64,000 nucleotides of DNA from Butyrivibrio sp. AE3009 (GTDB taxonomy: Bacteria; Bacillota; Clostridia; Lachnospirales; Lachnospiraceae): contig NZ_ATVS01000003.1 of assembly GCF_000420845.1 (NCBI RefSeq), positions 160,670-224,669 on the forward strand. Direction: 5' to 3'. Below the pieces are notes generated by a model, which ran no database searches, was not told the origin of the DNA, and worked only from the letters and a program-made list of their open reading frames with translations. Positions 44,381 through 52,767 of the stretch are shown here, one piece after another (the first letter of the stretch is position 1; each line of letters starts with the position of its first letter). The translations under genes were made by a program, and so were the position numbers.

Positions 44381-46780
44381 TCAAAGCCCCACGTCCTCCG
44401 AATAGGGTTCAAAGTCGGACTTGGTAAATACCTTGCCAACCTTAACAAATTCGTACTTAATGGCGTTCAGATAATGCTTCATATGTACCTGACCTCCGGC
44501 ATTGGGATCCGCTGCCGCAAGGAAAGCCGCATTCAAAATGCAGTTCTTGATATTACCACCTACAAACTCAAACTTCTCCGCCAGGAATCTGATATCAACA
44601 TCCTCAGCAAGCGGCGTATTCTTCGGTATTGTTGTTCTCCAGAGCATTTCTCTGGTATCCACATCCGGGAACTGGAACTCGACGATATACTTCATACGTC
44701 TGAAGAACGCCGGATCGATATTGTGCTTGTAGTTAGTTGCCAGTACACAGACACCGTCATAAGCTTCCATTTCCTGAAGCAGCAGGGCCGTCTTGTTGTT
44801 GGCGGAGGCCTGGTTGGAGCCACCGTCATCGGAACGCTTTGCAAAAATGGTATCGCACTCATCGAAGAAAAGGACGACATTACACTTCTTGGCTTCTCTG
44901 AATATCATAGACAGTGATTTCTCGGTCTCACCGACATACTTGTCCACAACCTTTGAAATATCTACTCTGTACAGCTCAAGGTTAAGCTCATGGGCGATAA
45001 CCTGTGCCATCATTGACTTACCGGTACCGGGAGCACCGAACAAAAGAACTGTAAGTCCTCGGCCGTAGGGATACTTCTTGGTATAATCCCAGTTCTCATA
45101 GACCTGTTTTCTGTAAGTCATCTGCTCAATGGCATGGGATATGGTCTCTCGCTGGCTTTCGTTCATAACGATATCGTCAAAGCCAAACTTGGCCTCTACT
45201 CTCGTTGCCTTCTGAGACAGCTCGGAGCTCATCTGGGCGTAGCACCCCTTAAAGAGGTTGGACCTTGATATCTTGTCCTCCCTGTCCATATTTGAAAGGG
45301 ATTTGGCTTTTACAAGGGCGTCGTGAATCTTGCCGGAAGTAAACAGAAACTTCGTTGACATCTCCAAAAGATCCACATCCTCCGCCAGATCATAAGCTTT
45401 TGCAAAATACTCCCAGCAGGCCTGCCTCTCACCGGTATTGGGTGTCGGGAGCTCTAAATCTGTGAACTGACTCTTGGTAACTTCTCTGAAATCGATATAG
45501 AGCTTACTCATGGCAAAAACAAGTACGTCCTTCTCCGTAAGCTTGGAAAAGGCAAGATCCATGTATCCGAAGAACTTCTCTTTTTCCTCATCTCTGTAAT
45601 TAAGCTCCGTGAGGCAGCAGCAGCTCTTGGTCAATATGCATTCTCTTGTCACCGACCACAGCGCCCTGTCCACGAACTGGAAATCATAGTTAAAGAGCTT
45701 ATTACAGTTCATGGCTATGGCCCTCAGTCCCTTTTCTCTGCAGAAATGCTTTACGAAGAAGCGCCTTCCGCTGCCATCATCTCCGTAGTAATAAAAGATC
45801 CTTACTCCGTCCTCATAGGAGGTCTTCATAGCCTCAAGCCTTCCTACGTTGGCCATTATGGGATCCAGCTCCTTGTCGTCTGTTAGCATATACATAAAAC
45901 GGCTGTAATTCTCATCCAAAAGCAGAGGATTTCGGCCGAACAGAAAGTCTATTATTCTCTTGTCTGGGGAAATAATTGTGGAAAAAGGCATGCTTCCCGC
46001 AACCTGCAGCGGCAGGATGGGTAAAAGCTGCTCAAGAGCGGCACTCATATCACCATAGGCATTGGTGATTGAGAAGGCATCACCATAAAACACCTTGGCT
46101 GCAGACTCAATCGTAGGTGCCGAGAGATTGCCGTTTTCATTTACAATATGAAATACACCGGCGTAATCAGTCTGGGTGGAAGCCAGGATTCCGCAGGCGA
46201 AACAAAACTTGGTAAAAGGCTCATAGGACAGTCTCTTGCACAGCTCGTAAAAGGGAAGTTCAATACCCTTTTTAAGCGTAAGCTCTGCTCTTTCGTCTAT
46301 TACTCTGAGCCTCTCCAAAATAGGGATCTTGATATCTTTGTTTATCTCGGTCCATACATTGGATTCAACTTCTTCTTTTTCCTTATCCTCTCCTTCCGAG
46401 GAATAATCCGAAGCAAAATTTCCCAGAAGATTAAGAAGATCGCTGTCCAGTTCCTCCTCTTCTTCGTCTTCCTCCGATGAAGAATCCTGATCTTCCTCAT
46501 CGTTAAAGCCTTCTGATTCCGATTCTTCGTCATCTTCGGAATCATTGACTCCCATTCTGTGTTTATAAGATTCGATCAGTCTGTTTTTACAGGCATCCGA
46601 AGCCATCTCAATATCGGGATACAAAATGTTTTTGTATCCGCCTTCGCCATTGGCATATAAAACTTTTAACTTTCCAATGTAGCCGTCCAGAGAGCCGTTT
46701 ACACAGTCAAAGATATACTGCATGTATTCGTTGTAGCTCTCAAAGGGCTGCACGTTAAGATCATTGTTAAAACTAGCCAT
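44381..46780 (-). CDS. AAA+ ATPase, CIS-associated (first copy)
   Basis: The protein has 799 residues from the ATG at 46780; the TTG 15 bases upstream would include the AGGGGA binding site. The N-terminal part has a very acidic segment (about residues 85-145, many Glu/Asp/Ser). A degenerate ATPase-like module follows (YYYGDDGSGRRFFVKHFC near residue 345). Then comes the active AAA+ domain with Walker A FGAPGTGKS near residue 590, Walker B VVLFFDECD near residue 640, sensor LATN and FFRRMKYIVEF as the arginine-finger region. The same order (degenerate module, then active module) is seen in the protein at 26841-28859, so the two may be paralogues with different cargo or form a mixed ring. Confidence 0.85.
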   Translation of the reverse strand: MASFNNDLNVQPFESYNEYMQYIFDCVNGSLDGYIGKLKVLYANGEGGYKNILYPDIEMASDACKNRLIESYKHRMGVNDSEDDEESESEGFNDEEDQDSSSEEDEEEEELDSDLLNLLGNFASDYSSEGEDKEKEEVESNVWTEINKDIKIPILERLRVIDERAELTLKKGIELPFYELCKRLSYEPFTKFCFACGILASTQTDYAGVFHIVNENGNLSAPTIESAAKVFYGDAFSITNAYGDMSAALEQLLPILPLQVAGSMPFSTIISPDKRIIDFLFGRNPLLLDENYSRFMYMLTDDKELDPIMANVGRLEAMKTSYEDGVRIFYYYGDDGSGRRFFVKHFCREKGLRAIAMNCNKLFNYDFQFVDRALWSVTRECILTKSCCCLTELNYRDEEKEKFFGYMDLAFSKLTEKDVLVFAMSKLYIDFREVTKSQFTDLELPTPNTGERQACWEYFAKAYDLAEDVDLLEMSTKFLFTSGKIHDALVKAKSLSNMDREDKISRSNLFKGCYAQMSSELSQKATRVEAKFGFDDIVMNESQRETISHAIEQMTYRKQVYENWDYTKKYPYGRGLTVLLFGAPGTGKSMMAQVIAHELNLELYRVDISKVVDKYVGETEKSLSMIFREAKKCNVVLFFDECDTIFAKRSDDGGSNQASANNKTALLLQEMEAYDGVCVLATNYKHNIDPAFFRRMKYIVEFQFPDVDTREMLWRTTIPKNTPLAEDVDIRFLAEKFEFVGGNIKNCILNAAFLAAADPNAGGQVHMKHYLNAIKYEFVKVGKVFTKSDFEPYSEDVGL

Positions 46781-46800
46781 AGCTCTTCCCCTCAAAATCG

Positions 46801-47022
46801 CTAATTGCCTGTTCTGAATGTTCCTTTATCAAAAACGCTTTTTGCCGTGTTGATTCCCGTCTGTTTTTTTATGTCAAAAATTCCGCCTTCCGAATCGTTA
46901 ATAAAGCCAGTTTTTTTCCTGACGGCGTAGGTGTAGGTCTCCTCTTCTTCATCGGGCGAAGGCTGTTTTCTTATCTCATCCTGTCGTCTGTTCTGCTTGT
47001 TGATCATATCATCCAGGTTCAT
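46801..47022 (-). CDS. Small unknown protein of the CIS operon (73 residues)
   Basis: The start is the ATG at 47022, with GGAGGT seven bases before it; an ATG 15 bases earlier lies in front of that site and is less likely. The product is charged and probably disordered, with a Gln/Arg/Lys-rich N-terminus, a DEEEETYTYAVRKKTGF segment and a C-terminal part FDIKKQTGINTAKSVFDKG. There are no Cys residues and no membrane helix. Its position between the SH3 protein and the AAA+ ATPase suggests a linker peptide or ATPase partner. Confidence 0.65.
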   Translation of the reverse strand: MNLDDMINKQNRRQDEIRKQPSPDEEEETYTYAVRKKTGFINDSEGGIFDIKKQTGINTAKSVFDKGTFRTGN

Positions 47023-47042
47023 ATAACTAACCTCCATGGGAT

Positions 47043-47660
47043 TTAATAATCAAGGTCTTCCTGTGGAGGCTCAACCATTTGGATAAATTCCGCAGGAAAT
47101 TCCTCCTCGCTTACTTCCACCATATTCAGATACTCTGTGGCACAATATCCAACAGTGCCTGTGGACATAACAACCTTACACCACTCATTTCCCGGAAGGA
47201 TTACATAGCCGGGAGTACGTTTATTCAACTTGGCCAAAATATCCGCATCTAATGACGGTGCAGAGCGAAGCCTTAAGATCGTATATCTCGTTCCCGTGGT
47301 GAAGGTAAAATATCTCTTTTCTCTTGTATTCTCCGCTTCTGCCAAAGTATCTTCCACTGAAGCTCCGGCATCTGACTCAGCTGCCTCAGGAACTGTTCCT
47401 TCATCTGCCGCGGCATCCGCATCCGATAACAGCTCCGATGCTTCCACAGTCTCTTCATCACTGAAATCATCCTTAATTGATAAAGAGGTTGCTGATTCAT
47501 CTCCGACAATTGTCTTACTCATTACGGCAGGCGAAGCCCCCGGAGTTCTGTTGTCTTTGTTAAAAACAGAACCGGTATCGCTTAGCATGTACAGTGCCCC
47601 AAATGCCACCACAACAAAGAAAGCAAATAAGGCCATAAATAATCTGGAAGTATGTTTCAT
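47043..47660 (-). CDS. Membrane-anchored protein with C-terminal SH3-like domain
   Basis: The protein has 205 residues. One N-terminal membrane helix (about 7-26) leaves the rest outside. An acidic, low-complexity Ala/Glu/Ser linker (about 30-110) is followed by a bacterial SH3 domain (about 118-185: TRYTILRLRSAPSLDADILAKL, then GYVILPGNEWCKVVMSTGTVGY). Such domains bind peptidoglycan or stem peptides. A GAGGGG site precedes the ATG. Within the CIS operon it could fix the apparatus to the wall or sense the wall. Confidence 0.8.
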   Translation of the reverse strand: MKHTSRLFMALFAFFVVVAFGALYMLSDTGSVFNKDNRTPGASPAVMSKTIVGDESATSLSIKDDFSDEETVEASELLSDADAAADEGTVPEAAESDAGASVEDTLAEAENTREKRYFTFTTGTRYTILRLRSAPSLDADILAKLNKRTPGYVILPGNEWCKVVMSTGTVGYCATEYLNMVEVSEEEFPAEFIQMVEPPQEDLDY

Positions 47661-47695
47661 ATCTATCCCCTCAATGTTTAGTCCGAAACCAATTA

Positions 47696-48571
47696 TCAGG
47701 TAGTAGGAAGCTGAATATAGATTCCCATTCCGTTGCCCTGCGGGCTTCTGGCGTAGATTGTGCCCCCGTAGTGTTCCACAATTGCCTTGGCCTGAGTAAG
47801 TCCGAGGCCGTTTCCGCTGATTCGGTTGGAGCCCTGGAAATTAAGCTCAAATATGTGCTTGGTCTCGTTTTCGGGAAGTCCGTTGCCGGTATCCTTGAGA
47901 ACTATAAATATGTCATCCTCGATGGTGGATATAGTAACCACCAGTGTTCCTGCCTTCTTCATGTACTTGATTGAATTATCGATGATATTCCTGAACATGA
48001 TAAGAAGTCTCTTGGCACTGGCGTGAACTATCAGTTTCTCCACAGCACTGGAAATGGTGACTTTAAGTCCCACTGCCTTGGCGTCTTCGTCCAGCTCTGC
48101 AATGGCCCTTCTTGCCACTGCAATGATGTCCACATCCGCTGCGTCCTCGTCATCCGGCGGAAGAAGACTCTCATAGAGATTATCCATTGTCTTTTGTGCC
48201 TTTACATTTCTGGAAAGCTCCTCCTGTGCTTCTCTTGATGATTTCTCAGCGCTTTCCGCCTTCTCCGTAAGCTCTTCTATGCTCTGTTTTGCTCTCTCAA
48301 TCTCCTCATTTTTGTCATTGATCACTGCCTCAAATTCTTTGTTTTTCTGCTCGATTTCCGCCTTCAGAAGACCTATCTCCTGCTGCAGATGCTCCGCACC
48401 CGTGTAATCGTTGTGGGCCTTGTAGCACAGGTATGCGAAGTAGGTCATGCTGATGGTCGCTGCCATAAACATCAGCACTATCAGCGTAAGTGAAAAATAA
48501 AAGAATCCGAATACTGTTGCTGCGTAAAACACACATGCCAAAATCAAAGCGATCTTTTGTTCACGAGACAT
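47696..48571 (-). CDS. Membrane GHKL kinase without an obvious phospho-acceptor histidine
   Basis: The protein has 291 residues from the ATG at 48571; a TTG 33 bases upstream is less likely. Two membrane helices (about 10-55) are joined by a very short loop, then comes a long coiled coil (about 65-130). The C-terminal ATP-binding domain has N box NIIDNSIKYM, G1 DTGNGLP and G2 GNGLGLTQAKAIV, all intact. The dimerisation region has no histidine in the usual H-box context. It may therefore phosphorylate Ser/Thr on a partner, as anti-sigma kinases of the same fold do, and the obvious partner is the STAS protein of this operon. It overlaps the FtsE-like gene by 11 bases. Confidence 0.75.
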   Translation of the reverse strand: MSREQKIALILACVFYAATVFGFFYFSLTLIVLMFMAATISMTYFAYLCYKAHNDYTGAEHLQQEIGLLKAEIEQKNKEFEAVINDKNEEIERAKQSIEELTEKAESAEKSSREAQEELSRNVKAQKTMDNLYESLLPPDDEDAADVDIIAVARRAIAELDEDAKAVGLKVTISSAVEKLIVHASAKRLLIMFRNIIDNSIKYMKKAGTLVVTISTIEDDIFIVLKDTGNGLPENETKHIFELNFQGSNRISGNGLGLTQAKAIVEHYGGTIYARSPQGNGMGIYIQLPTT

Positions 48572-49241
48572 ATAACTTACCCCCACCAGTAATATTTTTA
48601 TCAAGACTTATCTGTCTCTTGTTTTTTATTGAAAGTGCACTCATATCATGAGTTGCCATTATAACCGTCACTCCATGGTCGTGTATCACACTTAAGAGCC
48701 GCAGTATCTCTGCGGAGGATGCCGGATCAAGATTTCCTGTTGGCTCATCCACCAGAAGATACCTTGGATTGTTTATCATGGCCCTTGCAAGACATACCTT
48801 CTGCTGTTGCCCACCCGACATCTCCTTGGGAAGTCTTTTATGAAGGCTGTCGATTCCCAGCATCGTGAGCACATCCACAATCTTCTTCTCCGCCCCGGTG
48901 ACCGCACCGCCGGTGGCAAGAATCGCAGTCAGAAGATTGTCGTATACCGACAGCTCCTGAATAAGCCTGTAATCCTGGAAGACCACACCGATTTTTCTCC
49001 GGTAAAAGGGAATGTTTCTCCGCTTAATTCCCTTGAGGTTCTCACCGTCCACATAGATGCTGCCAAGGTCCGGTTCTTCCTCCTTGAGAAGCATCTTGAG
49101 AAGCGTGGTCTTTCCGGAACCGCTTTCTCCCGTAAGCACAATGAATTCCCCGTCGTTTATCACCTCGGAAAAATCGTTGTATACATCGATCCTGCCATGA
49201 TCGGTTATATAGTTTTTAGAAACCTTAGAAATATTTATCAT
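48561..49241 (-). CDS. FtsE-like ABC ATPase without an adjacent FtsX
   Basis: This 226-residue ATPase has Walker A GESGSGKTT near residue 38, the FtsE-style Q-loop segment FYRRKIGVVFQDYRLI, signature SGGQQQKVCLARAM near residue 143, Walker B YLLVDEPTGNLD near residue 163 and switch HDMS. FtsE normally pairs with the permease FtsX to control peptidoglycan hydrolases at division. No FtsX-like gene is within the CIS array. It overlaps the STAS gene by four bases and the kinase gene by 11, so the three are tightly coupled. It may act with an unlinked FtsX or with an unknown membrane partner to open the wall. Confidence 0.85.
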   Translation of the reverse strand: MINISKVSKNYITDHGRIDVYNDFSEVINDGEFIVLTGESGSGKTTLLKMLLKEEEPDLGSIYVDGENLKGIKRRNIPFYRRKIGVVFQDYRLIQELSVYDNLLTAILATGGAVTGAEKKIVDVLTMLGIDSLHKRLPKEMSGGQQQKVCLARAMINNPRYLLVDEPTGNLDPASSAEILRLLSVIHDHGVTVIMATHDMSALSIKNKRQISLDKNITGGGKLYVS

Positions 49242-49537
49242 CTTACACTCAGAATTTTCTCAAGTCCTGTGACCCGAAGCACATCAACGATACCTTCATT
49301 GGCATTGATTATGGACATGCTGCCACCCTTGGACTGAGCGGTCTTTTGCCCGATGATCAGTGCACGAAGCCCCGCGCTGGATACATAGGTGGTCTCGCTG
49401 AAATTGATGATGATATTGGAGCTTTTTACAAACGCCTTCAAAACAGCGTTTTGAAACTCCGGCGCAGATACGGCATCAACCTTGCCCTTGACATTAAGCT
49501 GAAGCTTATCCTCAAACTTTACTTCCTCAACTGTCAT
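49238..49537 (-). CDS. STAS-domain protein (anti-sigma factor antagonist type)
   Basis: This single-domain protein has 99 residues. The phosphorylation region IIINFSETTYVSSAGLRALI carries Ser-Ser before Ala-Gly-Leu at the place where SpoIIAA-type proteins are phosphorylated. The N-terminal strand LNVKGKVDAVSAPEFQNAVL is also typical. A GAGGAG site precedes its ATG. Together with the GHKL kinase and the PP2C phosphatase in the same array it completes a partner-switching set. Such proteins usually bind a kinase that otherwise holds a sigma factor, but none is encoded here. Confidence 0.92.
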   Translation of the reverse strand: MTVEEVKFEDKLQLNVKGKVDAVSAPEFQNAVLKAFVKSSNIIINFSETTYVSSAGLRALIIGQKTAQSKGGSMSIINANEGIVDVLRVTGLEKILSVR

Positions 49538-49586
49538 ATTTTTCTCCTCTATAAGCGATAGTTTATTATCCGGCTTCTTTTAAGCC

Positions 49587-50642
49587 TTACATGAGAGTGA
49601 TTGCTCCGTCATAGATAGCCTCTTCGTCCAGTACAACATGCTTCTGCTTCGGAATTGCCGCATTCATATCAAGATAGCTGTTGCCATCCACAACAGCCTC
49701 TTTCTCCATCTGAAGAAGCCTTATTCTCGTTCGCAGAGGCCTGAACTGATCAAGCAAAAACATCAGCTGGTGCCTCAGATTCTCAGACAGCTTTTGATTT
49801 ATCATCACTGTAACATCAAAAATGCCGCCGTCCTGAAGCCTGTTCTCCACAATTACCGAATCCTCGCCCACCAGTATGTCCACGATTCTTTGAAGAGCCC
49901 ATTTGGTGCCCTTCATGCGATTCAGCTGATAGGCTTCCTTTACAATCTGACGCAGGGTCTTCTCCGGAAGAAATCCTCCCTTCAGATCTATTCCGAACCA
50001 GGAGCCGTACATCTCAAGAAGCGAGGCATCGCACTTGTCCAGGTCCAGAATCTCGTAGAGCTTCTCGTTCTGATCGCTGTAGTCATTGTAAACACTTGAA
50101 AAAATGGATATATATCTGTGGAAAAAACTGTTCCTGTCGTGATATACCGCCGGGAAGGTGTCCATAAACACATCTCCCCTGACTCCGACTCTCATTTTTC
50201 CAACACAGGCGCTGCCGCTTCCTATCATCTCCAGCGCTATGAACAAATACCTGCCGGAGAGTTCATACAGAAGTCCGTCCTTTGTGTTGACAAACCTCTT
50301 GGCGCCTAGCTGTTGAAGGAGCTTAAACTTGGAATAGCTGTTTTCGGAAGGATCCTTGAGATAATCCCACAGTGATCCATGGTCTTTATCTACGTAATAA
50401 TCCAAATTATCAAATGCTATAACATAAATATAACATACTATCTGCTCTGCCAAAAGTAGTTCGCAGGACAACCGCCCCCACTCTGAGCCGGGCTCCACTC
50501 CATCCAGAGGATGCAGGAAAACACTGTGTTCCAGCTCATTTTCATCAAGGATCAGCTCCCCGTCTGCTCCCTGGGTGAAGCCCTTCACCAGACTCTTTTT
50601 TATTCTGTTATTCCTGATTGAATACCAAATGTCGTTAGCCAT
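49587..50642 (-). CDS. Phage tail protein I-like baseplate protein
   Basis: The protein has 351 residues. The C-terminal half carries the tail protein I pattern found in contractile tails: YISIFSSVYNDYSDQNEKLYEILDLD, then LLEMYGSWFGIDL and LNRMKGTKWALQRIVDIL. In P2-like tails gpI is a baseplate wedge part; in injection systems the related protein joins the wedge to fibres. Its gene follows the second J-like gene by 14 bases. The N-terminal 150 residues have no match that I recognise. A GGGGAG site precedes the ATG. Confidence 0.8.
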   Translation of the reverse strand: MANDIWYSIRNNRIKKSLVKGFTQGADGELILDENELEHSVFLHPLDGVEPGSEWGRLSCELLLAEQIVCYIYVIAFDNLDYYVDKDHGSLWDYLKDPSENSYSKFKLLQQLGAKRFVNTKDGLLYELSGRYLFIALEMIGSGSACVGKMRVGVRGDVFMDTFPAVYHDRNSFFHRYISIFSSVYNDYSDQNEKLYEILDLDKCDASLLEMYGSWFGIDLKGGFLPEKTLRQIVKEAYQLNRMKGTKWALQRIVDILVGEDSVIVENRLQDGGIFDVTVMINQKLSENLRHQLMFLLDQFRPLRTRIRLLQMEKEAVVDGNSYLDMNAAIPKQKHVVLDEEAIYDGAITLM

Positions 50643-50656
50643 TAATTCTCCCCGTC

Positions 50657-52747
50657 TTATCTGTCAGATGATACTATCTCAAGGTTTATCTCTCCCGGAT
50701 AACATAGCACATCCTGACGCGGATAAATATCAAATTCCTTTAGCTGTGCCAGGTTATTGTTCTCCGAAAACAGAGATAATTCATACACGTATTCCACGCA
50801 TTCAAGATCCTCGATACCGTGAAATACATCCTCAAACTGCAGCTTATCGCCAAAGTTGTGATCGGAGTTTATATAATCCAGAATAGTGCGTATTCTCTCG
50901 ATTATCTGCTTCCGGCAGTCCGAATAATGTCTTTTAACATAGACTGTGCACTTGACTCCCACCGGAACAAAGGAGGGCTTGATTATCATGAACTTGGAGG
51001 TGATAAGCCTCCTGTCCTCAAGTCTTGCCTTTACCCTGTCAATGTAGATATTGGACAGCTTCGGAAAAGTCTCATCGGACTCCGGAAGGATCACCAGTCT
51101 TACCAGATTCTCGTTCTCTGACATGATTGCCTTGGCCTTTTTGATGCACAGGCCCGGGGTTGTTATGGCCAGCTTCTCGTAATCCGCTGCGGTGACTGCC
51201 CTGTAGGGAGTTCTCATATCCATAAGGAACCTCTCCCTCACCTGATCCAGATTCTCTCTGAAGCACCCGCCTGTGGCAGCACCGGGATTATAGAAATGAA
51301 TACCGCTGTCACCCTCGATGGACAGTCTGTTTCCGGCGGCTATGTTTCCCAGATTGCCGGCGGTAACCGAAACACCACCCATGAAGAGATCCGCATCTAT
51401 GAAATCTCCGGCATCCTCGATGATTATTCTCCCATCTCCCTCAAGAAGGTGATAATAGAGGGCTCCGTCAGCTTTTTTCTCAGGTCTTACAAAATCGTAG
51501 AGATAGCCGTTCTCATCCTTTCTTCGTGCTATCAGGAAAAAGGTCTCGTGAACAATCTTCTTTATCGGAAGCTGTATCTCCTGATCATCGTAACCTATTA
51601 CCTTACCTACGTTATAGCGCCGCATTACCTCTTCGCTGTAGAGGATTACTCTGACTGCGTCCTTTACCTTTATGGGAGCGTAGCCGTGCTTTTCTTCCGA
51701 AAAAGTAAAACTTACGCTTCCGTCATCGTTTTTTTCGTAGTTAACAAATCGTCCATTTCTGTAATCTTCGGTTGTGAGCTCGTATCTTCTGTAGGAAGAG
51801 CCCTTGTTCTCCTTTCCGAAGATGAGGTAATGTACATCCTCACCAATGGGCGATGTAACCTTTATAAGATCGTTTTTGTTGGAGGTGGTGCTGAAGGACC
51901 TGGTATCCTTCTGCCAGACCTCAAACAAAAATCCGAACACATTTGTTATCTTGGGGACAATATCATAGTCGGCTCTTTTTAAGGTGGCCCTTATGCAATA
52001 GCCCTTTTGCGGCGCTTCATCACAGATCTCCGGTTTCCTGTCAGGAAGGGCAACTCTGATCTCACCGCTGTTTACAAAGGCATTGGTAAAATCCCTTGCA
52101 CTTATCTTTACAAACCCCTCTGCGGTGTAGCACTCCCATTCAAGGTCGGCGAAGATGTGCTCAAGTCTGTCCACTGTCTTGTTTCGATAGGACTTCTCCA
52201 CCATTTTTATATATAGGATTATCTCTTTAAGAGCTGCTATATCGCCGTCAATAATGAAATACACACTGTTTCCGGCTTTTGGCGAATCCCCGAAGAGCTT
52301 GGCGGGAACGCTGATCTCTTTGTCCAACACATAGCTTATATCCCTGAACTCTCCGCCGCTACATGCGAATACATCTGTGATCCTGCCGCAGCCAACGGAA
52401 ATATCCTTATTTGTTTCGAAGCAAAGGTCGCCTATATGGAACCTCTGTCCGGCTCTGAGGATCCCGGGCCGTGTGATCTCTTCATCCGAGAGAAGCACTC
52501 TTGCACACTTTCCTCTGGCGGGAACGAAACCTGCCATCTTAAGCAGTGCCATTTTTGCTCTGTAGCTTAAGTTGACGATCTCAGCTCCCTGCAATGCGGA
52601 AAAAGCCGTGAGATTCTCAATTATGGTAATACCGGGATCGGAGGCATTATAATTGGTCCATTCGGAAGACCTGATGGGGAGCTCCCTCATCACATCTTCC
52701 ATCCTCTCTTCATAGGTTCTGCCCTTTAAATCCTCAACATTCAGCAT
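50657..52747 (-). CDS. J-like baseplate wedge protein (second copy)
   Basis: The protein has 696 residues and starts MLNVEDLKGRTYEERMEDVM. The opening, including the WTNYNASDPGITIIENLTAF segment, is typical of baseplate J/gp47-type wedge proteins in Afp/PVC and related systems. The C-terminal third contains MDMRTPYRAVTAADYEKLAI, another J-family hallmark. It lies 20 bases after the larger J-like gene, the usual Afp11-Afp12 order. Good match; the exact geometry in the baseplate is not known. Confidence 0.88.
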   Translation of the reverse strand: MLNVEDLKGRTYEERMEDVMRELPIRSSEWTNYNASDPGITIIENLTAFSALQGAEIVNLSYRAKMALLKMAGFVPARGKCARVLLSDEEITRPGILRAGQRFHIGDLCFETNKDISVGCGRITDVFACSGGEFRDISYVLDKEISVPAKLFGDSPKAGNSVYFIIDGDIAALKEIILYIKMVEKSYRNKTVDRLEHIFADLEWECYTAEGFVKISARDFTNAFVNSGEIRVALPDRKPEICDEAPQKGYCIRATLKRADYDIVPKITNVFGFLFEVWQKDTRSFSTTSNKNDLIKVTSPIGEDVHYLIFGKENKGSSYRRYELTTEDYRNGRFVNYEKNDDGSVSFTFSEEKHGYAPIKVKDAVRVILYSEEVMRRYNVGKVIGYDDQEIQLPIKKIVHETFFLIARRKDENGYLYDFVRPEKKADGALYYHLLEGDGRIIIEDAGDFIDADLFMGGVSVTAGNLGNIAAGNRLSIEGDSGIHFYNPGAATGGCFRENLDQVRERFLMDMRTPYRAVTAADYEKLAITTPGLCIKKAKAIMSENENLVRLVILPESDETFPKLSNIYIDRVKARLEDRRLITSKFMIIKPSFVPVGVKCTVYVKRHYSDCRKQIIERIRTILDYINSDHNFGDKLQFEDVFHGIEDLECVEYVYELSLFSENNNLAQLKEFDIYPRQDVLCYPGEINLEIVSSDR

Positions 52748-52767
52748 TCTTTCGTCCTGCCCATCTT

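Noticed and set aside
47696..48604. Classical two-component histidine kinase for the response regulator at 25457
   Set aside because: The GHKL protein has no H-box histidine in its coiled-coil region, and the two genes are about 21 kb apart.
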